This document shows positions 25,060 to 31,999 of a stretch of DNA of 42,389 nucleotides, in pieces. The DNA comes from a virus, in the IMG/VR virus record IMGVR_UViG_3300032053_000163, positions 1-42,389 of that record; one strand, 5' to 3'. Both the position numbers and the translations under genes were made by a program. The notes beneath the pieces were generated by a model that saw only the letters and a program-made list of their open reading frames with translations, made no database searches and was not told where the DNA came from. Each line of letters opens with the position of its first letter. Within the stretch, counting starts at the first letter, position 1.

Positions 25060-25806
25060 TTATATTTTATTTATATATTCCAATTTAAATTTGCAATTGT
25101 CACCATGCCATCTTTTAAAGCTTCCTGGTTCAAACTCTCTATTACAATATACACAATGTTTTTTAGGTACTTTTAATTGTCCTAAAGCTATTTTTAATCT
25201 TACTTCTTCTGGACGAGGGTTTCTTTTCTTGCCTTTTTGAGCTAAAGACATGTTTAATTTAGATTGTTCTGAACAAGGTCCTGTTTTTTTTCCAGTTTGA
25301 GTTTTAGTTATTTTCAATTTAGTTTCTTCTGTGTGAAATTTAACTCCACCGCCATGATTTAATTTTAATTTTAATTTTGTTTCATTAGAAATAGGCGGTC
25401 GTTTTTTTGCAGAAAGTTTCATTTTTAATTTAGTTTCTTCAGAAGCTTTTTTTCCAAGTTGTTTTTTTCTTATTTTTTCTTTTGTTTCTTCTGAACAACA
25501 ACACATTATTCCTAATCCACCTGTTGGACTAATATTATATCCGCCTTCAGTTACTAAAGTTTTATATTTTTCAATATACTTTTTCTGCGCTAGAAAAGCT
25601 TCTTTTTTAGATGGAAAAAATTCAAGTATTTCACGCTTAAAATTATCTTGACCATATTTTTTAATAGCAAGAGTAAGTAAATCTCCACTTCCTACGTAAT
25701 TAAATGTTTTATAACAATTTAAATCATTAGTACCATGATCTCCTACATATTGCTTTTCATTAACTAAATCTGTAGTCAGATAAACAAAATTAAATTTCTT
25801 CTCCAT
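25060..25806 (-). CDS. GIY-YIG homing endonuclease with NUMOD3 repeats, 248 aa
   Basis: The N-terminal GIY-YIG domain shows FVYLTTDLVNEKQYVGDHG, YVGSGDLLTLAIKKYGQDNF, and YNISPTGGLG at the end of the nuclease core. NUMOD3 units follow (SEETKEKIRKKQLGKKAS, TEETKLKITKTQTGKK), then a CVYCNREFEPGSFKRWHGDN zinc-ribbon-like end. It lies directly upstream of the portal gene, stopping 5 nt before it, and its final codons contain the portal's promoter-like box. It appears intact. Confidence 0.85.
   Translation of the reverse strand: MEKKFNFVYLTTDLVNEKQYVGDHGTNDLNCYKTFNYVGSGDLLTLAIKKYGQDNFKREILEFFPSKKEAFLAQKKYIEKYKTLVTEGGYNISPTGGLGIMCCCSEETKEKIRKKQLGKKASEETKLKMKLSAKKRPPISNETKLKLKLNHGGGVKFHTEETKLKITKTQTGKKTGPCSEQSKLNMSLAQKGKKRNPRPEEVRLKIALGQLKVPKKHCVYCNREFEPGSFKRWHGDNCKFKLEYINKI
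25065..25080 (-). promoter_or_regulatory. Late-promoter-like box before the portal gene
   Basis: The minus strand reads GAATATATAAATAAAA, with the exact T4 late core TATAAATA, 10 nt before the portal ATG. It overlaps the last codons of the endonuclease gene and is identical to the box at 15775-15790. Confidence 0.6.
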
Positions 25807-25964
25807 ATAATATTATATATAGGCGCGTACGCAAAGATTTTATTATAATTAAAAATTTGTTAAAATAATAATGAATTTCCTTTAAAGCGTCAATTATTTG
25901 TATTATATTTACATCATAATTACTGATTATTCGATGAGTATTAATTTTTTAAAATATAAAAATT

Positions 25965-26168
25965 ATGGATAAAAATAAAAAGAATAAAGAAGGAATCACA
26001 AATCTTATAACCTTTACGGGTGTTTGTTTGATAATAATAGGTATAGTAGCAGGACTAATTAATATTGACGATAATTGGTCAAAAGCATTCTTCTGTTGCT
26101 TAATAGGTACTGTTATGACATTTATAGGTAATTACATGACTAATGGTTACATTAAGTTTTTTAATTAA
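25965..26168 (+). CDS. Small two-span membrane protein, 67 aa, on the opposite strand
   Basis: A charged start (MDKNKKNKEGITN) is followed by two membrane spans (about 14-31 and 40-58). It is a lone plus-strand gene between minus-strand genes. The 158 bp upstream are noncoding and less uniformly A/T than other gaps, with TATTTGTA at about 25893, similar to the Bacteroidota -7 element TAnnTTTG, so it may have its own host-type promoter and be expressed early. A superinfection or membrane-modifying role would fit such a gene but is not shown. Confidence 0.5.
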   Translation: MDKNKKNKEGITNLITFTGVCLIIIGIVAGLINIDDNWSKAFFCCLIGTVMTFIGNYMTNGYIKFFN

Positions 26169-26174
26169 AAAAGT

Positions 26175-26852
26175 TTACTTTGAGCGATAATACATAGTGT
26201 GTATTTGTTTCATATTCATTTTTCTAAAAGCATCACGTGGTTCGTAAAAAGGTATATAAGCGAATTCTTCGAATTCTATCATTCTTAACTGTTTAACTTT
26301 TTTCATATCATATTTTCTATAGCCATAATTAAAATTCTCATGTTGTCTTTTACTAAAAGCTTTAATCATCTCTTGGCTTTTATACATTAATGATCTTTCA
26401 AGAAATCGCTTATTAATAGCTATTTGTCTATTCTCAGTTTTTTCTTCAACTCTTTCAAAAAACTCTTTATACACTGTATAATATTCTTTAAAGAATTTTA
26501 ATCTTTCCATATTTGGAAGCATATTCATATTAATACCTGACATATGAGTTGGATTAGCTGATGTACAAAACATCAAAGGAGCATAATCAATAAATTGTTT
26601 TTTAGTTTTTAAATCTACTATTTCTAATAACTCTAGTGGTATATAATAAAATGTGTAAATCATCCCAGGAACTGGCCTACCAAAATTGAATTGATTTATA
26701 AGTGATTCTTGATTAGTGGAATTATATTCTATCATCTTGGCATCACCTTTTAGATTTAATACAAGATAATTATAATATAATCTTTCATATGCAATATCTT
26801 TAATATTGTTAATATGACTAAGCTGTTCATATAAAAATTCAGGTGATTCCAT
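26175..26852 (-). CDS. Conserved-looking phage protein next to gp4, 225 aa
   Basis: The gene overlaps the 3' end of the gp4-like gene by 14 nt. After an N-terminal helix come FNFGRPVPGMIYTFYYIPL, a segment FIDYAPLMFC and MSGINMNMLPNMERL, then charged helices and an aromatic C-terminus (YIPFYEPRDAF). In T4 the position after gene 4 holds baseplate wedge gene 53, but I see no clear resemblance to gp53. Its role is probably in virion assembly, judged by position only. Confidence 0.5.
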   Translation of the reverse strand: MESPEFLYEQLSHINNIKDIAYERLYYNYLVLNLKGDAKMIEYNSTNQESLINQFNFGRPVPGMIYTFYYIPLELLEIVDLKTKKQFIDYAPLMFCTSANPTHMSGINMNMLPNMERLKFFKEYYTVYKEFFERVEEKTENRQIAINKRFLERSLMYKSQEMIKAFSKRQHENFNYGYRKYDMKKVKQLRMIEFEEFAYIPFYEPRDAFRKMNMKQIHTMYYRSK

Positions 26853-27453
26853 TTGATAAAAATCTTCCCATCTTTTTTTGTATTACATCTTCAGTAAAAA
26901 CGTAAAATTTAGCACCACTTTTTTCTGCAAAAGCAGTCATTGCTTTCCATTTAGCTTCATTTATTAAATAATTTTTAGCCCTATTTACAAAAATTCGCTG
27001 TTCTTTAAGTGGAGCATTATTATTAGGAGGAACAGGCTTTTTAAGTTGTTCAGATGGCTTTATTTCAATAAACCATTTTTCAATATTATCATCAGATTTT
27101 TTAATTTCAAGCCAAAAATCAACGTTGTAATATTTTACTTCCCAGTTTACAGGATTGTTTGGATCTAATCTGTATTTTTTACATTCTTCTAATTTAGAAA
27201 CTCTATCATAATAAGGGATTCTTATAGGCTCTGAACTCCAATGAATTATGGAAGGTGAAGAATCAGCCCAACGACAAAATGTTAATTCCCATGAACTTCG
27301 ATATATTACAAGATTAGGATCACCGATATATTTTTCGGAGTGTTGAACTTTATAATATCCTTGATGTGTAGTTCCCTTTTTAAGGTTTCCTTCAGCAGTT
27401 AATTGTGGTCTTTGAGGTTTATGCCACAATTTATAGTTTCGGTTATAACTCAT
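26839..27453 (-). CDS. Head completion nuclease, T4 gp4-like
   Basis: I take the ATG at 27453 (product MSYNRNYKLWHKPQ) as start; the longer frame upstream is leftover endonuclease sequence. The T4 gp4 pattern is clear: KYIGDPNLVIYRSSWELTFC, RWADSSPSIIHWSSEPIRIP, then VDFWLEI and WFIEIKPSEQ with the metal-binding Asp and Glu-x-Lys of a PD-(D/E)xK fold, and AKWKAMTAFAEKSGAKFYV. In T4, gp4 acts with gp2 and gp50 to finish the filled head before tail joining. It is about 55 residues longer than T4 gp4, mostly in the loop before the Asp. Confidence 0.88.
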   Translation of the reverse strand: MSYNRNYKLWHKPQRPQLTAEGNLKKGTTHQGYYKVQHSEKYIGDPNLVIYRSSWELTFCRWADSSPSIIHWSSEPIRIPYYDRVSKLEECKKYRLDPNNPVNWEVKYYNVDFWLEIKKSDDNIEKWFIEIKPSEQLKKPVPPNNNAPLKEQRIFVNRAKNYLINEAKWKAMTAFAEKSGAKFYVFTEDVIQKKMGRFLSNGIT

Positions 27454-27663
27454 TTTTTCTTTTTCTATTTTTAGCAGCATCAGACATTTTTTTCTAGTTT
27501 CTAAAGAAAAACACACAGGTTTATTTAAATTCCATGCAGATTTTCCTTTTCTAGATTTACTTATTTTTTCTTTTGTTTCACCTGATTTTGTTCTTCCTAA
27601 ATTTTTATTTTTATTTCCTTGTTTATAATTTTGCTTAGCTTCATCTGTATGTTTTCGTCCTAT
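27454..27663 (-). pseudogene. NUMOD3 remnant of a homing endonuclease
   Basis: The frame reads GRKHTDEAKQNYKQG, GRTKSGETKEKISKSRKGKS and FSLETRKK, the repeat style of NUMOD3 endonucleases. After ETRKK the correct reading (MSDAAKNRKRK) is in another frame, consistent with loss of one A from a run of A. No nuclease domain remains; the region upstream is taken by the Vsr-like gene. The stretch runs into the gp4 start. Confidence 0.7.
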
Positions 27664-27671
27664 TTATGAGA

Positions 27672-27687
27672 TTTATTTTATATATTC
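27672..27687 (-). promoter_or_regulatory. Late-promoter-like box at the end of the Vsr-like gene
   Basis: The minus strand reads GAATATATAAAATAAA, overlapping the last codons (WEYIK-stop) of the endonuclease gene. The next intact gene, gp4-like, starts 219 nt downstream beyond the NUMOD3 remnant. Confidence 0.45.
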
Positions 27688-29340
27688 CCAAACAGCATTT
27701 CCGCAATCATAAATACGAAGAGCTTTAACATCTTCATCCATTATTTGAAATTCTGTTTTATTTGGGTCATAACCTTTTTTGATTAATTCACTTTTTCTAT
27801 AAGTATATCTATGAAATCTGTGATTATCTATTAAATACCAATAATTAGGTTTAGTATATCCTCTTAATTTAAATCCAGCATATTTATATACTTCTCCTTC
27901 TCCCCAACTTAAATCTGCATATGAAATATAGTTTCCGGGATACTTATTTAAAACGTGATTAAATAATTTTGAAAATCCACCAATAATATTATATTCTAAT
28001 TTAGAACAAATACGTAATAACTCATAAGAATTTTTATTTCCTAAAATTTTTCTTTTTGATAAACTAATAACATAAAGCAATTCATTATCGTAAAAAAGCC
28101 CAGCATTATAAAAACACGATTTATTAAAGCCCTGGATATGATTAACATTTAAAAATTCTTTAACTATATTAGTATCTATAGTTTTAATTTTACATTTTCT
28201 AGCTCCAATTTTTATTTTTGTTATTCCTAATAAATTTTTTATTTTATCGTAAATGATTTCTCTTTTATCATACCACAAATCTTCCCAAATATGAATAACT
28301 TTATATCCAGCCTTTTTAAATTCATTAGATTTGATTTGATGATAATTTTTTCCTTTATATATATCGCTATGCCAATATATGCCATTAAATTCAAACACAA
28401 GTTTTTTGTTTTCTATTAAAATATCTGCTTCAAATTTTGGTATTATTGTTTTTACATTTTGCTTACATTGTTCATATTTAGATATAAAATTAAATAATTC
28501 ATATTCTTGTGATGATTGAAAATAGTTAATTGGAGGATTACAAGTTGTACAAAGTGTATTTTTATGTTTTAATCTTGAATTTAATAATAACGTTGATATT
28601 TGATATTCATGATCATTTTTGCATCTGCATGTTAACATCGAAAAATCATCATATAATAAAATTTCATCAGTTATTCTTGCTTGTATTTTTTCTCTTATTT
28701 TAAATTTTCGTCTTTCTTTAAATAACGGGTAATGGTTTGGATCACAACCATATTTTTTTAAATTAGTTTGTTTTCTTTTTTCTATAGATCTATTTTTATT
28801 TTTTTCATCTGCAAAAAATAAAAATGAACCTTGTTTAGCACGTTCATATGTATTTTCATTTATTTCAAAAGGATTTGATACACCATATTTTATATTTAAA
28901 GTATTTTTAGCTTTATTTATGGCTCTAGTTGTTAACGTTTTATATTCTCCTGTTTTTTTAAAATTAGTTTGTTTTCTTTTTTCTATAATATTAATTTTAT
29001 CTTTTTTGTATGCATCTGAAATTTTTTCACTTAATTTAATTCTTAATTCTTTATTTTTAAATACTTCAATATTTGAATTTTTGATTTTATTTTTAATCTC
29101 TATATTTGAGGAAGGGTGTTCAACTCCATATTTTTTTAAGGATGTTTTTTTTCTTTTTTCTTTTGCTTTTTTAGAACCTAGTGGAGAAATAGACCCATTT
29201 TTATTAAATAATGTTTGTTGAGTTTTATTAATAATAAATGCTATATCTTGTTTTTTACATCTATTTGAACAATATAAGGATCGTAAACCAATAATTTTAT
29301 TACAGATTTTACATGTATTTTGAATAATATTATTATTCAA
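27673..29340 (-). CDS. Vsr-like (PD-(D/E)xK) homing endonuclease, 555 aa
   Basis: An N-terminal zinc-finger-like part (CKICNKIIGLRSLYCSNRC) and DNA-binding repeats (KYGVEHPSSN, KYGVSNPFE, KYGCDPNHYP) lead to the Vsr-like nuclease: KFEADILIENKKLVFEFNG, IYWHSDIYKGKNYHQIKS and KVIHIWEDLWYDKREI. A C-terminal domain ends in HRYTYRKSELIKKGYDPNKT. Its homologue at 11691 is broken. The start used is TTG at 29340; there is no ATG for a long way in, and the frame stays open about 40 codons upstream to a TAG, so the true start is uncertain. It sits between the gp55-like and gp4-like genes. Confidence 0.85.
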   Translation of the reverse strand: MNNNIIQNTCKICNKIIGLRSLYCSNRCKKQDIAFIINKTQQTLFNKNGSISPLGSKKAKEKRKKTSLKKYGVEHPSSNIEIKNKIKNSNIEVFKNKELRIKLSEKISDAYKKDKINIIEKRKQTNFKKTGEYKTLTTRAINKAKNTLNIKYGVSNPFEINENTYERAKQGSFLFFADEKNKNRSIEKRKQTNLKKYGCDPNHYPLFKERRKFKIREKIQARITDEILLYDDFSMLTCRCKNDHEYQISTLLLNSRLKHKNTLCTTCNPPINYFQSSQEYELFNFISKYEQCKQNVKTIIPKFEADILIENKKLVFEFNGIYWHSDIYKGKNYHQIKSNEFKKAGYKVIHIWEDLWYDKREIIYDKIKNLLGITKIKIGARKCKIKTIDTNIVKEFLNVNHIQGFNKSCFYNAGLFYDNELLYVISLSKRKILGNKNSYELLRICSKLEYNIIGGFSKLFNHVLNKYPGNYISYADLSWGEGEVYKYAGFKLRGYTKPNYWYLIDNHRFHRYTYRKSELIKKGYDPNKTEFQIMDEDVKALRIYDCGNAVWEYIK

Positions 29341-29473
29341 ATAATAACAAATAGCATCATTAAAATTTATAGGTTTTAAATTATTTTTTTGAATATGTAG
29401 TTCTACTTCTTCAAGAATATTGGGTGCTACATTTATATATTGCTATTAGCAAATAGTTTTTTAATAATTAAAG

Positions 29474-29824
29474 TTAGATATTGTAAATTTTATTATTAGA
29501 TATAGATATTCTTTTTGATTTTGGACAATTGCCATAAATTTTACGCCAACCTTTTGCAAAACCATTTTTAATAATTTGCGTAAAATATGCAAATGCATTT
29601 TGTGATTTTATAGGGTCATAACCTCTCCAATATAAATAACAATCCATAACTGCAAAAGAAATACAGTCCTCTCTATCTTCAGAATAAACGTAAGTTAATT
29701 TTGTTGAAAATTTTTTTGCCATCAATTGAAACATTTCTAAAGCTTCTGGTGTCAATTTATCTGTTGATTTAGATTTGATTATTTCATTTCGAAGGTCACC
29801 ATTTTTTACATAATGAGTTTTCAT
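29474..29824 (-). CDS. Late sigma factor, T4 gp55-like, 116 aa
   Basis: The layout fits the gp55 family: YVKNGDLRNEIIKSKSTD near the start, then EALEMFQLMAKKFS, EDREDCISFAVMDCYLYW, and the hallmark KSQNAFAYFTQIIKNGFAKG (T4: NPHAYITQACFNAFVQ). It is shorter than T4 gp55 (185 aa) and ends soon after the region-2-like helices, as in a minimal sigma. In T4 it directs RNA polymerase to late promoters TATAAATA with gp33 and the sliding clamp. Boxes of that type are frequent in this window. The Vsr-like endonuclease lies just downstream. Confidence 0.7.
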   Translation of the reverse strand: MKTHYVKNGDLRNEIIKSKSTDKLTPEALEMFQLMAKKFSTKLTYVYSEDREDCISFAVMDCYLYWRGYDPIKSQNAFAYFTQIIKNGFAKGWRKIYGNCPKSKRISISNNKIYNI

Positions 29825-29906
29825 TTAAAAATTAATTAATTTTTATTTTTTATACATGAAAATATAACAAGTTTTATATTATTCACATATTTGATAAATA
29901 TTTATT

Positions 29907-30335
29907 TTATTTTTCAATGGGTACTATTTGAATATTATATTCTATACCAGATTCGACATTATCAAAAGGTATTAATTGAAATTCTAAGCCATTCATATAT
30001 TTAATGAATTCATCTTTTGTTAATGATTTATCATTAGATAAATATTTAACATACGAGTTACGCATAGCATTTTGACTTGTTAATATAGCATTTTGAGTTG
30101 ATAATATTTCTTTTTTTTGTTCCTTTATATCTTTAACAACAACAAACAAAGAATCAATTATTATTTTTTGTTTTAATTGTTCAACTTTTAGATCTTTAAC
30201 GTCATCTTTGATGTTTATATTTTCAAACGTTTTTCTTTCAGCTTTTACTCCTAAAGTCCAAACAAAAGATCCAATGGCTACAACAGTCATGAAATAACCC
30301 CAATATAGTTTTATAAATTCTAAAAATTTTCTCAT
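29907..30335 (-). CDS. Membrane-anchored coiled-coil protein, 142 aa
   Basis: One N-terminal span (about residues 9-28, YWGYFMTVVAIGSFVWTLGV) is followed by a charged, probably coiled-coil region (KDDVKDLKVEQLKQKIII) and a small C-terminal part. It could be an inner spanin or a structural anchor; no family is recognised. It follows the tagged ankyrin-like gene immediately. Confidence 0.45.
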   Translation of the reverse strand: MRKFLEFIKLYWGYFMTVVAIGSFVWTLGVKAERKTFENINIKDDVKDLKVEQLKQKIIIDSLFVVVKDIKEQKKEILSTQNAILTSQNAMRNSYVKYLSNDKSLTKDEFIKYMNGLEFQLIPFDNVESGIEYNIQIVPIEK

Positions 30336-30336
30336 A

Positions 30337-31344
30337 TTAATTTTTATATTTTGTAGTTATAATGTTTAATAAATTACCAGCTTCATCTTTAACTGAATTA
30401 AATTTTAAAATATGTTGATAATCATTATGAGCTTGAAAAGTGTCTTCTCTATCATCTATATAATTGATTACTATATGATCGTTTACATCATATTTTTGAA
30501 GCATTTTAATTAATCTTCCAACAGTAATAGTATCTTTATATAATTCATCTGTAAAAGGCTTAATGAATTTTTCATCCATTTTCGCTATTTTCATTAGTTT
30601 TATAGCAGCTTTTACTTTTTTAATATGTGGTGAATGTAAATATTCTTTTTCAGTTTCTGGTCTTTTCCATCTTTCTCTTTCTTCTTTTGTTTTTGGAGAT
30701 ACATATGAAGGATTTTTATGATTAGTTTGTGGTAATTGACTTATATCATAATTAGTAAAAGCCATTTTAATTATCTCAGTACCTTCTCCAGGATTTTTAG
30801 AAATTAATCCCCAATTAGTTATATAATTCTCTAATAAATCTTCAGCTATATCATTTGCAGTACAAAATTTGTATTTAAGAAAAAGCGCTACTGTTCTAGG
30901 ATGATTATAATATATAGACCATAATAAAGCTTTATATAAATGCTCTCTATTTCTAAAAGAATGCCACTTTTCTTTTGATACTGGACTTATAGTTGGTAAT
31001 AGTTTTGCTGACCACTTATCTATATTGAGATTATTTGTAGCTGCATCTTCAAGAATTTTTTCTGCATTTTCAGGATCTTGTTTAATAAGATAATTTAAGC
31101 CTTCTTCAAAATCATTTTTTAAAAATGTAGGAATTATTTGTCTATATTCTTGGCTATAATTATCTTCGATTTTTCCACTTTTTAAAGCAATAAGTATATA
31201 TTTTGGATTATTACTTTTAACACCATGTTTTAGTAATTGATCTGGCTCAAAATTACCAGCCTCAACAGCTTTATCTATCTCATCATTTGATTTAGGCGCA
31301 AGATGTTTAATCGCCTCATTGAGATTTTCAGCGACTATTTTCAT
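30337..31344 (-). CDS. Tagged ankyrin-like protein, 335 aa
   Basis: It begins MKIVAENLNE-AIKHLAPKS, the shared tag at residues 8-19, with LNE-A a good match to the (I/L)xE prohead-protease site. The next 170 residues form helical pairs reminiscent of degenerate ankyrin repeats (LLKHGVKSNNPKYILIALKS, KALLWSIYYNHPRTVALFLK). The C-terminal third has a beta-like region (VGRLIKMLQKYDVNDHIVIN). No catalytic site is seen. The tag suggests packaging in the head and ankyrin folds usually bind proteins, so a host-interaction factor delivered with the DNA is possible. Confidence 0.65.
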   Translation of the reverse strand: MKIVAENLNEAIKHLAPKSNDEIDKAVEAGNFEPDQLLKHGVKSNNPKYILIALKSGKIEDNYSQEYRQIIPTFLKNDFEEGLNYLIKQDPENAEKILEDAATNNLNIDKWSAKLLPTISPVSKEKWHSFRNREHLYKALLWSIYYNHPRTVALFLKYKFCTANDIAEDLLENYITNWGLISKNPGEGTEIIKMAFTNYDISQLPQTNHKNPSYVSPKTKEERERWKRPETEKEYLHSPHIKKVKAAIKLMKIAKMDEKFIKPFTDELYKDTITVGRLIKMLQKYDVNDHIVINYIDDREDTFQAHNDYQHILKFNSVKDEAGNLLNIITTKYKN

Positions 31345-31347
31345 TTT

Positions 31348-31995
31348 TTATTCTGATAATGTTTGGATAGAGCTTTTTGGATAAGACTGTAATTCTTGAA
31401 TATTACCATTTTCTCTAATAACTCTTACAGAATCAGCATCACCAATTGTATGTTCAAAATCACTAATATTTACAAGAATATCTTCTAACAATGTTCCATC
31501 ATCTTCGTTTATAATAAAACCTGGAACATAGTTATCTGGATTTGCAAAGGCATTAATATCTTCAAATAATCTTATTTGAGACTTGTTCATGAATGCTGAA
31601 TTACCTTCTACCATAACTTTAATAGGTTGTTCCAGAGAAGCATTAGCCCATTCACTATATTTAACATAACACTCTGTAAGTTTTACCGGAATATTTCCCA
31701 TATAAATACCACACCTAACTAATTGTTCAAATAACAGTTTTTGAGTTTTATCATCAAATTTCATATGAGGCTCAGTAGTAATATCAGGAGATTTTTTATT
31801 TTCTTTGACCTTTTTTGGATCTACATATTTTGTATCTCCTTGAATTTGCACTATTATTTTACCGTCAATTTGCCCAATAACAAATCCTTTTTCCCCATCA
31901 ATTCTTACGGTATCACCAATTTGACATTCATCTAAATAATTATCTTCTTGTAGACTTTCATTTAATTCTAGATCTTTATCAATTTTTGTTATCAT
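31348..31995 (-). CDS. Protein with SH3/KOW-like N-terminal domain, 215 aa
   Basis: The start MITKIDKDLELNE-SLQED contains an LNE-S site like those of the tagged proteins, but without IKHLSP. Residues about 27-62 resemble a small SH3/KOW barrel (GDTVRIDGEKGFVIGQIDG). The rest is mixed and unrecognised (KSQIRLFEDINAFANPDNY). It lies 4 nt after the stop of the 715-aa gene, so the two are likely cotranslated; a virion role is inferred. Confidence 0.5.
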   Translation of the reverse strand: MITKIDKDLELNESLQEDNYLDECQIGDTVRIDGEKGFVIGQIDGKIIVQIQGDTKYVDPKKVKENKKSPDITTEPHMKFDDKTQKLLFEQLVRCGIYMGNIPVKLTECYVKYSEWANASLEQPIKVMVEGNSAFMNKSQIRLFEDINAFANPDNYVPGFIINEDDGTLLEDILVNISDFEHTIGDADSVRVIRENGNIQELQSYPKSSIQTLSE

Positions 31996-31999
31996 ATTC

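Noticed and set aside
26175-26852. Calling the gene after gp4 the baseplate wedge protein gp53
   Set aside because: The position matches T4 gene order, but the sequence shows none of the gp53 features I know, so it is left unnamed.
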